Shown here one piece after another: positions 15,012 through 23,015 of a stretch of DNA of 23,515 nt (position 1 is the first letter of the stretch; the number at the start of each line of letters is the position of its first letter). The notes below the pieces were generated by a model. It saw only the letters and a program-made list of their open reading frames with translations. It had not been told where the DNA came from and searched no databases. The DNA is from a virus. The translations under genes were made by a program, and so were the position numbers. The stretch lies in IMG/VR virus record IMGVR_UViG_3300020437_000420, positions 1 through 23,515 of that record; one strand, written 5' to 3'.

Positions 15012-18000
15012 TGTTTAACGCACCACCACAACTTAAACAACAATTACCAAAAGAAAAACAACGGGAAGAATTTTCTCGTAATCAAATAAGTCCTATACAA
15101 AGAGATATTCCCTATACAACAAAACCTGTATCACAATTTCTTAATAATGAACAATCTGGTTTTATGAATCTTAGAGATGCGTTTTTTACAGAAACAACAA
15201 TGGGTATATACGCTGATAGATTATTATATGAAAACGAAAAACTACCTCCACCAGATCCTACATTTAATCCTTTTAGTGATATTGTAGGTTATGAAGATTA
15301 TGCTAACGCATTTGTAGGTTCGTATAATCAAGAAATGAATAGTAGAATAAAAAGTCGTATTGATCGTAAATTATATAGAAAAGAACGCAGAGGCGACCCA
15401 ACCTTTCTATCTAGTTTAGGAGCACAAGCATTAGAACCAATTAATTATGTACCAATTTTTTGGCTACGAGGTGGTAGTTTTTTTTATAATGCAATTAAAG
15501 CCGGTGCTCAAGTTGGTGCATTAGAATTACCAAATCAATACTTACGTCATAAACTTGATCCTACAGTTAGTACATCTGAAATGTATCAAAGTGCAGGATA
15601 TGCTTCACTTTTTAGTGGCATATTAGTTGGAGCATTATCTAAATTTAGAGGAAAGTTTGGTGAAGAAGAAACAATAAAACAATTTGGTACTAAAAATACA
15701 GATGAGTGGTTTGCAAGATATTTTAAGCAACACGACAAAGCTGAAAATAAAATGAATTTAAATAATACAACATTTGATTTTGATCCAAGAAATTTAGAAT
15801 CTGGTATTGTATATGCAAAAAGTAAAACAGATCGTAATTTTTACAATCAAGATAAAAAACCAAATACAACAAGTGGCCATGTTAAAGCTAAAATTTTGAA
15901 TAATTCTGGTGATATTGATAAAAGATTTGAATCGTTTTCTAATATATACACAGATGCACAAATACGAAATAAATTAAATAATCCATCAAATAAAGAATTA
16001 CCTTTTGATATTACAGCAGTTGCAAAAGTTGCAGAATATAAAGAGAAAAAAAAAGTTGTGTTTTTTGATGAAGTGGTAGCACGAGCACAATTTGCTAAAA
16101 AACTACACGTTGAACAATTTAAACAATTAAATTTACCATTACCAGATTTTTTTAAATCTGTGGATGATTGGTTTCATTTTAATGTTACACGAGCAATAGC
16201 AGAAAAAGTTTATGTGCCAAAACAAAAAGGTGAAAATAAAATACAGCATCAACGTCGTGCAACAGAATGGACAGTTAATTATATCAAAAGACCAGAGAAC
16301 GCGTACTCTGTTACTGATTATGAAGGTATGTTAAAAACATTAGAAAAATTAAGTCCGTTACGTCGTGGTTTAGAAACTGTATTTAAAAGCAAAACATTGT
16401 CTAATGAACAAAAAACTAAACTAACACGAGATTTGTATGGTACTACAGGTAATGGTTCTACTCGTTTACATCTCAATAAAATGGGTATTGCATCTCCCCA
16501 ATCTATACAAATTAATATGTTAAATATACATTTTGCTAATTATATGAAAGCATCTAATGCCCTACAAAATGCGTATAGTAAATTTTATGGATTTGATCCT
16601 ACTACAAGTAATTTCCAACAACGATTTACAGGTGCGGCAATAAGCACACGTATAGCAAAAGATAGAGCCAAAAATTTTTTACTAGGTCAACGAGAAAAAA
16701 GTAAAGTACATATGACGAAAGATGAATTTTTTGAATTAGTAGGAGAATCACGAATTGATCCTACCCGTTTACAAAAATTTACAGAAGAACAACAAGCGGC
16801 AATACGAGAAGGAATGAAAGCATCAGAAGAATTTTTTGATGTATATTTAAAAGAAGCAAGTAATTTAGGAATGTTTGCTAATCAAAATAGTGTTGGTGCT
16901 ATTATAGAAAGATTGCGACCTGTTCTTAAAGAAGTTACAGATTACTTAGATGATACAAGTATAAAAAAAACAAAAGCACAAATACAACGAGCCGAAAAAT
17001 TAAAAACAAGATTAGCGAAAGATTTAGAAAGTCATACACAAGACATTAGAATATTACCTAATGACACATCTATATTAAAAGGTTATGTACCTTTAATGCC
17101 TCGTAGAGATAAAATATTAGCTAATCCACTAAAATTTAAAGCAATCTTACGAAATAATTTTGAAAAGATAACACCAAAAAGTAAAGCTGATCCGAAATAT
17201 CAAAATATAAAAACAAAAATTATAAGACGAGGCTTACACAAAGAATACAGAATATTGACAGATTTTGAATTAAACAGCAAACAAACATCTCAAGCATTTA
17301 AAAATGTTTATCTTGGACAAGAAAGAGAACTACTTATAAGAGCACAAGTAGATATTGAATATGGTCGTATGTTACACGAAACTGCGGGATTTAATGATAT
17401 AGATAATATTAATCAAATAGACAAAACATATACAGGTAAAGGTAAAATAGGTACTCGTCATTTATTAGAAAGAACACCAATAGATCCAAAAGAAATTATA
17501 GATTTTATTGAAACTGATATAAATCATTTAATGAAAATGTATCAAAAAAAAATGGGTGGAGCGATAGAATTTACAAAACGATATGGCGATCCACATATGC
17601 GAGATTATCTAAACAATTTAGAATTAGAATTAATACAAACCGGTGTAAAAGATACAGAAATAAATAAAATATTAAACTCATTTATTGATGAAAAAGATAA
17701 AATAATAGGTACTTTTTTTACAGGAGATCCTGCATCTTTTACATCACGTGCTGTAATGCTTATTAAAAATATGATTAATCTTGCATATATGGGAACAAGT
17801 AGTGTTGCGGCTTTACCTGAAACAGCACGACCAATAATGGCTCACGGCTTTGAAACTGTTATGGATAAAGGTATGGGAACACGAGCATTTTTTGGAGTAC
17901 TAGATGATTTTTCTAAAGCCAATCTAAAAGATATGCAACAATTTGCACCTTTAATAGAAATGTCGTCTGTATCAACTAATAAATTTGTAGCTGATGGTGG

Positions 18001-19111
18001 TATATCTCTTGATGCAACAAGAAGTGGTAGTGTACTTGACAAATATTTTGGGCAATATGCAGAAAGAGCACAAGAAATATTTTTTATTGCAAATGGATTA
18101 CAACCTATAACTCATTGGCAAAAAACTTTTACATCATTATTGTCATTACATAGATTTATAGAAGATTCTATAGCTTGGTCAAAAGGCAAACTTAATAAAA
18201 AAAGTCAAGAAAGAATGTTGTCATATGGCATAGATGAAGAAACAGCTAAACTTATTGCTCGTATGCCATTTGATACAATGACACAAGGGCCGAATATTAA
18301 ACCTGTATATTTAGCTAATGTATCTAAATGGGATACTATTGAAGGTGGTATGACGGCAAGAGAACGATTTATGAATGCTGTAAGACAAGATACAGATAGA
18401 CAAATTGTAACACCTACGTCTGCAGATCAACCAAATATGATGAGTGGTGTAATAAGAATAAACAGCGAATTAGTTAATAATTTATGGGAAAACAAAGCAT
18501 TTAGAACATTTATGCAATTTGTAACTGCAGGTAATATAGATAAAACACAGTTTGGTATAAAATTAAATGCCATGCCTATACAACTTTTAACACAATTTTA
18601 TTCTTGGGCAATGGGAGCAAACACAAAAGTATTATTATCTATGGCACAAGGAAGAGAACCATTAGCACATACAATAACAGGATTGTTTGCTATAATAGGA
18701 TTAGGTGGATTATCTGATAGAATTAAAAATCCAGATTATTATGAAAATAAATCAACAGCAGAAAAAATTGTTAGATCAATAGAATTATCGGGAGCATTAG
18801 CTTTATTAGGCGATTTAAATTATTCTATAGAAACTATATCACAAGGTATGTTTGGCACACCAATAGGTATAAGACCTATGATTGGTGCAGAACCACGTTT
18901 TGCAAACCCAGATGAACACTCTGCAATAGGAGAAGTTATAGGAGCAGGGCCAGAAGCTATGTATGATGTTATACGTATTTTTGCTGACCCTGACTTGTCT
19001 AATGAAGAAAAACATAATACAATAAAACGACTTTTGCCACTTAGTAATTTACATTATATAGGAGATGGTATAAGAAATTTATATGATATAGCATTTGGAA
19101 TTGAAGAATGA
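15011..19111 (+). CDS. Internal virion protein, T7 gp16-like, no transglycosylase domain seen (1366 aa)
   Basis: The largest gene of the window matches T7 gp16 in length (1318) and place. Hydrophobic, Gly/Ala-rich stretches lie at residues about 142-172 (LEPINYVPIFWLRGGSFFYN onward) and 192-212 (MYQSAGYASLFSGILVGALS), and near the C-terminus a segment around HTITGLFAIIGLGGLSDRI. The ending NPDEHSAIGEVIGAGPEAM and LLPLSNLHY is of the kind seen in other gp16-like proteins. T7 gp16 opens with a lytic transglycosylase domain; here the first 140 residues are Pro/Gln-rich and charged with no such motif. After ejection it would act at the inner membrane in DNA entry. The start overlaps the previous stop (TAATG), and its TGA overlaps the fibre start. 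Confidence 0.85.
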   Translation: MFNAPPQLKQQLPKEKQREEFSRNQISPIQRDIPYTTKPVSQFLNNEQSGFMNLRDAFFTETTMGIYADRLLYENEKLPPPDPTFNPFSDIVGYEDYANAFVGSYNQEMNSRIKSRIDRKLYRKERRGDPTFLSSLGAQALEPINYVPIFWLRGGSFFYNAIKAGAQVGALELPNQYLRHKLDPTVSTSEMYQSAGYASLFSGILVGALSKFRGKFGEEETIKQFGTKNTDEWFARYFKQHDKAENKMNLNNTTFDFDPRNLESGIVYAKSKTDRNFYNQDKKPNTTSGHVKAKILNNSGDIDKRFESFSNIYTDAQIRNKLNNPSNKELPFDITAVAKVAEYKEKKKVVFFDEVVARAQFAKKLHVEQFKQLNLPLPDFFKSVDDWFHFNVTRAIAEKVYVPKQKGENKIQHQRRATEWTVNYIKRPENAYSVTDYEGMLKTLEKLSPLRRGLETVFKSKTLSNEQKTKLTRDLYGTTGNGSTRLHLNKMGIASPQSIQINMLNIHFANYMKASNALQNAYSKFYGFDPTTSNFQQRFTGAAISTRIAKDRAKNFLLGQREKSKVHMTKDEFFELVGESRIDPTRLQKFTEEQQAAIREGMKASEEFFDVYLKEASNLGMFANQNSVGAIIERLRPVLKEVTDYLDDTSIKKTKAQIQRAEKLKTRLAKDLESHTQDIRILPNDTSILKGYVPLMPRRDKILANPLKFKAILRNNFEKITPKSKADPKYQNIKTKIIRRGLHKEYRILTDFELNSKQTSQAFKNVYLGQERELLIRAQVDIEYGRMLHETAGFNDIDNINQIDKTYTGKGKIGTRHLLERTPIDPKEIIDFIETDINHLMKMYQKKMGGAIEFTKRYGDPHMRDYLNNLELELIQTGVKDTEINKILNSFIDEKDKIIGTFFTGDPASFTSRAVMLIKNMINLAYMGTSSVAALPETARPIMAHGFETVMDKGMGTRAFFGVLDDFSKANLKDMQQFAPLIEMSSVSTNKFVADGGISLDATRSGSVLDKYFGQYAERAQEIFFIANGLQPITHWQKTFTSLLSLHRFIEDSIAWSKGKLNKKSQERMLSYGIDEETAKLIARMPFDTMTQGPNIKPVYLANVSKWDTIEGGMTARERFMNAVRQDTDRQIVTPTSADQPNMMSGVIRINSELVNNLWENKAFRTFMQFVTAGNIDKTQFGIKLNAMPIQLLTQFYSWAMGANTKVLLSMAQGREPLAHTITGLFAIIGLGGLSDRIKNPDYYENKSTAEKIVRSIELSGALALLGDLNYSIETISQGMFGTPIGIRPMIGAEPRFANPDEHSAIGEVIGAGPEAMYDVIRIFADPDLSNEEKHNTIKRLLPLSNLHYIGDGIRNLYDIAFGIEE

Positions 19112-19944
19112 CAATAGCATCAGCACAAAATACAGGTAGACAAGTTTTTACAGCTACAGGTGGACAGACTGCGTTTACTATTACATTTGAATTTTTTGGT
19201 ATAGCTGACTTAAAAGTTTATAAGAATGGTACATTAGCTACATACAATGCTAATCCTACTACAACTACTACATATAAAGTAACAGCTAGTAATTCTTCTA
19301 GCGATAGTGCGTATGAGTTTGGTACAGGTGCAGTTATTACATTTGGTTCTGGACTTACAGCTAATGATAAAGTTGTAGTTGTTAGACGTATTACTATAGA
19401 AAGAACAACAGATTTTCCTGTTAATGGCACATTTGATATTACTGCCTTAAATACAGAATTAGATAAAGCTGTTGCTATATTTAGCGATAATAAAGATCAA
19501 ATTACAAGAAGTATAAGATTAACAGATGGTGATGACACAACACCTACATTATCAATACCGGCAACAAGAGCCGATAAAATATTATCTTTTGATAGTTCTG
19601 GTAATGTTTCTGTAAGTGCACAACCTATTGGAGGTGGTGTAACAGTAAGCACATTATCTCCCGGAGCATCAGCTACAGCATCTTATAATACATCTACAGG
19701 CGTATTAGCACTTGGCATACCACAAGGTGCAACAGGTGCAACAGGTGCGGCAGGGCAAGATGGCACAGGTACATTTGATAGTTTTACTATTTCTGATGGA
19801 TCAACAACACAAACAATAACTGATGGAAATACATTAACATTTACTGCAGGAACAAATATGCAAGTGGCTGTAAGTGCAACGGATACAGTAACAATTACTA
19901 ACACAGCACCCGACCCTGTTGCATTAGCTATTGCTTTAGGTTAA
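19108..19944 (+). CDS. Tail fibre with T7 gp17-like N-terminal domain and collagen-like segment
   Basis: Residues 1-140 fit the tail-attachment domain of T7 gp17-type fibres: FTATGGQTAFTITFEFFGIA, then DFPVNGTFDITALNTELDKA (102-121), a helix IFSDNKDQITRSIRL. A Thr-rich loop lies at 50-56. Residues 207-221 hold five Gly-X-Y triplets (GATGATGAAGQDGTG), a short collagen-like stalk. The C-terminus (222-278) is Thr/Asp-rich beta, much shorter than a full T7 fibre (553). It therefore looks like an adaptor fibre to which the later fibre proteins may attach. That is inference. It follows the gp16-like gene with an ATGA overlap. Confidence 0.88.
   Translation: MTIASAQNTGRQVFTATGGQTAFTITFEFFGIADLKVYKNGTLATYNANPTTTTTYKVTASNSSSDSAYEFGTGAVITFGSGLTANDKVVVVRRITIERTTDFPVNGTFDITALNTELDKAVAIFSDNKDQITRSIRLTDGDDTTPTLSIPATRADKILSFDSSGNVSVSAQPIGGGVTVSTLSPGASATASYNTSTGVLALGIPQGATGATGAAGQDGTGTFDSFTISDGSTTQTITDGNTLTFTAGTNMQVAVSATDTVTITNTAPDPVALAIALG
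19726..19770 (+). repeat. Collagen-like Gly-X-Y coding repeat
   Basis: The nine-base unit GGTGCAACA occurs twice in tandem (19726-19743) and is followed by the variants GGTGCGGCA, GGGCAAGAT and GGCACAGGT. They encode Gly-Ala-Thr, Gly-Ala-Thr, Gly-Ala-Ala, Gly-Gln-Asp and Gly-Thr-Gly inside the tail fibre. Confidence 0.85.
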
Positions 19945-19957
19945 TATAGGAAACATT

Positions 19958-20302
19958 ATGGCTAATACATTTAAAGTAAAAACAAAAGCAAGTGTAAATC
20001 ATAGTGCGTTAGATACAATCTATACTGTGCCTTCAAGCACAAGTACAGTTGTGTTAGGTATGGCCTTGTGTAATAAAACAACAAGTGCAATAACTGCAGA
20101 CGTACAATTAGTAAGTGATACTTCTGATACAGAAACCAATACTAACATCTTTTTGTTAAAAGCAGTAGATATACCGGCTAACACTACACTTGAAGTGTTT
20201 GGAGGACAAAAAGTTGTCGTGCAAACAACTGATGTTATTAAAGCACAAGCAAGTGCCGCAACGGCATTAGATGTTGCATTGTCAATTATGGAGATAACCT
20301 AA
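19958..20302 (+). CDS. Small beta-rich virion-type protein (114 aa)
   Basis: The protein has an all-beta look: alternate hydrophobic residues, DTIYTVPSSTSTVVLGMALC, then SAITADVQLV, and VDIPANTTLEVFGGQKVVVQ, ending in DVALSIMEIT. Small proteins with this pattern (a TVYTVP opening, an LKxVxIPAxTxLxVxGG middle and a closing strand) sit beside fibre genes in many marine phages, and are presumed structural. I cannot name the function. AGGA lies about eight bases before ATG 19958. The stop overlaps the start of the next fibre (TAATG). Confidence 0.7.
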   Translation: MANTFKVKTKASVNHSALDTIYTVPSSTSTVVLGMALCNKTTSAITADVQLVSDTSDTETNTNIFLLKAVDIPANTTLEVFGGQKVVVQTTDVIKAQASAATALDVALSIMEIT

Positions 20303-21120
20303 TGGCTTATCTTGGTGTTACTCCTACTACATCTACACAATCACTTGTCAAACAAGATTTTTCTGTAAGTGCAACTGCAAATTATACATTATCTCAATCA
20401 GTAACAAATGCTAATGACATAGCATTATATATAAACAATGTAAGACAAGAACCTACATATGCGTACTCTGCCTCTGGTACAAGTTTAACACTAACTACGG
20501 CTACACTAAATACAGATGATATGTACTGTGTCTATATAGGCAGAGCAGTAGGAACAATTAATCCTGCAAGTGGTAGTGTTGGTTTAGCACAGTTATCAGC
20601 TACAGGTACAAAAAACAGTAGTACATTTTTAAGAGGTGATAATAGTTTTGCAAGTATTTCCTCAACACCAAATGCACCAGCATTTATGGCAGTTAGAAGT
20701 GCAAATATAGCTTTAACAAATAATGCAAGAAATAAACAACAATGTGATACAGAAATATTTGATTCTGGTGGGCAATATGACAACTCAACTAATTACAGAT
20801 TTACACCAACAACTGCTGGTAAATATTATGTATTTGGACAATCACAACTTATTTCTCAAGGTCAAGGAACTGTTTATTGGATGTTGCACGAAATTTGGAA
20901 AAATGGAACAAGTGGGATTAGATATTCAAGTTATATAGATTTTAGAAATACAAATGGTAATGGAGGTGGCCCATATGTAGCTGGAATATTTGATATGAAT
21001 GGTTCTAGTGATTATGTTGAGTTTTATACATATCCTGGCATGAGTAGTGGAACACCAGTTGCTGGAGGAACTAACACTTCACGAGATACTATTTTTGGTG
21101 CATATAAATTAGGAGTGTAG
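20302..21120 (+). CDS. Tail fibre with C1q-like C-terminal head (272 aa)
   Basis: Residues 1-85 are a beta module beginning MAYLGVTP with ANDIALYINNVRQEP (37-51) and a D-rich closing strand, shared with the fibre at 21957. Residues 90-120 are a linker with KNSSTFLRGDNSF. Residues 126-272 resemble the C1q/TNF-like jelly roll: PAFMAVRS, then DSGGQYDNSTNYRFTPTTAG (154-173), KYYVFG, and the closing GAYKLGV. C1q-like heads form trimers and bind surface molecules; a receptor-binding role is likely. GGAG lies about nine bases upstream. A second C1q-like protein at 21454 has similar sequence. Confidence 0.82.
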   Translation: MAYLGVTPTTSTQSLVKQDFSVSATANYTLSQSVTNANDIALYINNVRQEPTYAYSASGTSLTLTTATLNTDDMYCVYIGRAVGTINPASGSVGLAQLSATGTKNSSTFLRGDNSFASISSTPNAPAFMAVRSANIALTNNARNKQQCDTEIFDSGGQYDNSTNYRFTPTTAGKYYVFGQSQLISQGQGTVYWMLHEIWKNGTSGIRYSSYIDFRNTNGNGGGPYVAGIFDMNGSSDYVEFYTYPGMSSGTPVAGGTNTSRDTIFGAYKLGV

Positions 21121-21132
21121 AAAGGAGAAAAT

Positions 21133-21450
21133 ATGGCAGGTCTTGATAAAAAAATAGAAGCATATATGGGAAGAAGTGTAGATTTCTTAACAGAAGTAAC
21201 TTTGCAAGATGATGGTAAAGGTGCATATATTGCTGAATGGAATATAAAAGATAAAGCTAAACCAACAGATAGCCAACTCAAAGCTAAAGAATCTGATGCA
21301 GATAAATTAGAAAAAAATGCAATAGTAATAGATAATAGAAAAGCAGAGTATGGAACTGTTGAGCAACAGCTAGAATATATAACAGAAAATGGATTAACCA
21401 AGTGGCAAGAAAATGTTACTGCAATTAAGAAAAAATACCCAAAGGAATAA
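21133..21450 (+). CDS. Putative tail fibre chaperone-like protein (105 aa)
   Basis: The protein is helical and charged. Its second half has NRKAEYGTVEQQLEYITENG, then KWQENVTAIKKKYPKE. This recalls the R-x-x-EYP-x-x-x-QL...W...I..IK..YPK ending found in many small phage proteins beside fibre genes, often annotated as tail fibre assembly or tail assembly chaperones. The usual proline after Tyr is Gly here. The function is inferred from resemblance and its place between fibre genes. AAAGGAG lies well placed before ATG 21133. Confidence 0.55.
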   Translation: MAGLDKKIEAYMGRSVDFLTEVTLQDDGKGAYIAEWNIKDKAKPTDSQLKAKESDADKLEKNAIVIDNRKAEYGTVEQQLEYITENGLTKWQENVTAIKKKYPKE

Positions 21451-21453
21451 TTT

Positions 21454-21957
21454 ATGCCATTAAGTAAAATAGTATTAAATAAACCTTCATTTTTTGCTTA
21501 TGTAAAAACACAACATAACTTAACTGATGCAACATTTGTTAAAGTACAGTTTGATGAAGAAGAATATGATAATGGTAGTGTTTATGATAAAACAACTAAT
21601 CATAGGTTTACTTGTGCAGAAGCAGGAAGATATTTTTTTTCTACTCATTGTATGGTTAAAAATGCGGCAAACAATTATTATCAACAAAATGTAAGTGTTG
21701 GTTTTTATAAAAATGGTGTTATACATACAAGAACATCAAATAAACACGAGGCGTCAAGTGGTACTGGTGATGGTATGGGGTATTTTGATGGTGTATCAAA
21801 TAGTGCTGTACTTGACTTAGCAGTTAATGATTATATTGAAGTTTATTGTTATGTTAATGTTTCACAAAGCACACCATATATTTATGAGTCAAATAGTGCA
21901 ACAACACCTAAGAAACATAGAAGTTGGTTTACTGGATTTAAACTGGGGGATTCATAA
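21454..21957 (+). CDS. Stand-alone C1q-like adhesin (167 aa)
   Basis: Almost the whole protein is a C1q-like jelly roll: PSFFAYVKT (11-19), VQFDEEEYDNGSVYDKTTNH (31-50), RFTCAEAGRYFFS, FYKNG, DYIEVYCYV and a final WFTGFKLGDS. The phrases line up in order with residues 128-272 of the fibre at 20302, so the two are related. There is no N-terminal tail-attachment module; residues 1-10 are too short. It must attach through another fibre or associate as a tip. AAAGGAA lies upstream of ATG 21454. The stop shares a base with the next start (TAATG). Confidence 0.8.
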   Translation: MPLSKIVLNKPSFFAYVKTQHNLTDATFVKVQFDEEEYDNGSVYDKTTNHRFTCAEAGRYFFSTHCMVKNAANNYYQQNVSVGFYKNGVIHTRTSNKHEASSGTGDGMGYFDGVSNSAVLDLAVNDYIEVYCYVNVSQSTPYIYESNSATTPKKHRSWFTGFKLGDS

Positions 21958-23015
21958 TGCCTTATCTTGGACAAGAACCTATAACAGGAAACTTTATAAA
22001 GCTAGACACTATATCTGTTGTTAATGGTCAAGCCGCCTACACTATGCAATATAATTCTGCAAACTATGTTCCGGCTTCTGCAAATCATATGATCGTAAGT
22101 CTAAATGGTATAATACAAAATCCCGGAACGTCTTTTAGCGTTTCAAATCATACAATTACATTCGCCTCCAACCTTGTTACCGGTGATGTTATAAATTTTA
22201 TTTTAGTATTAGGTGATGTTCTTAATATAGGTACACCTAGTGATAATACTGTAACTAATGATAAGTTAGCTACTGCACCTACACTTATATCAAAGGGAGC
22301 AGGATCAGATTCGGGTGCAATACAATTAAATTGTGAAAATAATAGCCACGGTGTTAAGGTAAAAGGCCCACCTCATAGTGCGGCTCAATCATATACATTA
22401 ACCTTGCCAAGCACAGCACCTGCCGCAAATAAAATGTTACAATCAGATGGTTCTGGTAATTTAAGTTTTGTAGATGCACCAAGTGGAGGTTTAAAATTTT
22501 TAAATAGAACAACAATATCTTCATCAACAACATTTGTTGCTTTTGATAATACTTACATAAATTCTACCTATGATGATTATATTATAAAAGCGGCTAGGGT
22601 TGTACCTACAAGTGATGGTGCTTATAATAGATGGTTTACATCTGACCAAAATGGTGGAAATATGACACAAGGGTGGTATTCAAATGGTATTTATCAAAGA
22701 TTTGATAATGGTAGTATTCCGGCAAATGGTTATCTAGCAAACCAAACCTATTTTGAAATTGTAGATGGTGCGGGAACAGCGTCAGGAGAATCTACAACTT
22801 ATACTTTGTATTTAAATAATGTTAATAATTCATCACAAGGTGGAACAACTGTTCAAATTGATGCAGTACAACATTCTAGTAATAATCTTTATTACCACCA
22901 TAGATTTTCTGCTTATTTAGATCAAGGTGCGGCAACAAATTATATTAGATGTTATTTTTCTGCCGGAAATATAGCTAGTGGAACATTTACTTTATATGGG
23001 ATAGTGAAAAGCTAA
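21957..23015 (+). CDS. Second tail fibre with shared N-terminal module (352 aa)
   Basis: The N-terminus MPYLGQEPITGNF, with MIVSLNGIIQNPGTSFSVS and a closing VTGDVINFILVLGD strand, matches the first-module layout of the fibre at 20302. Residues about 110-175 hold a linker with GAIQLNCENNSHGVKVKGPP and SYTLTLPSTAPAANKMLQSD, a pattern common in marine phage fibres. Residues about 180-352 are a beta-rich C-terminal domain (TYDDYIIKAARVVPTSDG, then YHHRFSAYLD), different from C1q. It is a probable receptor-binding protein. GGGGGA precedes ATG at 21957. Confidence 0.8.
   Translation: MPYLGQEPITGNFIKLDTISVVNGQAAYTMQYNSANYVPASANHMIVSLNGIIQNPGTSFSVSNHTITFASNLVTGDVINFILVLGDVLNIGTPSDNTVTNDKLATAPTLISKGAGSDSGAIQLNCENNSHGVKVKGPPHSAAQSYTLTLPSTAPAANKMLQSDGSGNLSFVDAPSGGLKFLNRTTISSSTTFVAFDNTYINSTYDDYIIKAARVVPTSDGAYNRWFTSDQNGGNMTQGWYSNGIYQRFDNGSIPANGYLANQTYFEIVDGAGTASGESTTYTLYLNNVNNSSQGGTTVQIDAVQHSSNNLYYHHRFSAYLDQGAATNYIRCYFSAGNIASGTFTLYGIVKS

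Noticed and set aside
19726-19770. CRISPR-like or regulatory tandem repeat
   Set aside because: The units are nine bases, in frame, and encode Gly-X-Y triplets; it is a coding collagen-like repeat.
21024-21401. 125-residue - strand frame across the fibre and chaperone-like genes
   Set aside because: It runs opposite two supported genes on a window where all other genes are on the + strand, and shows no domain.
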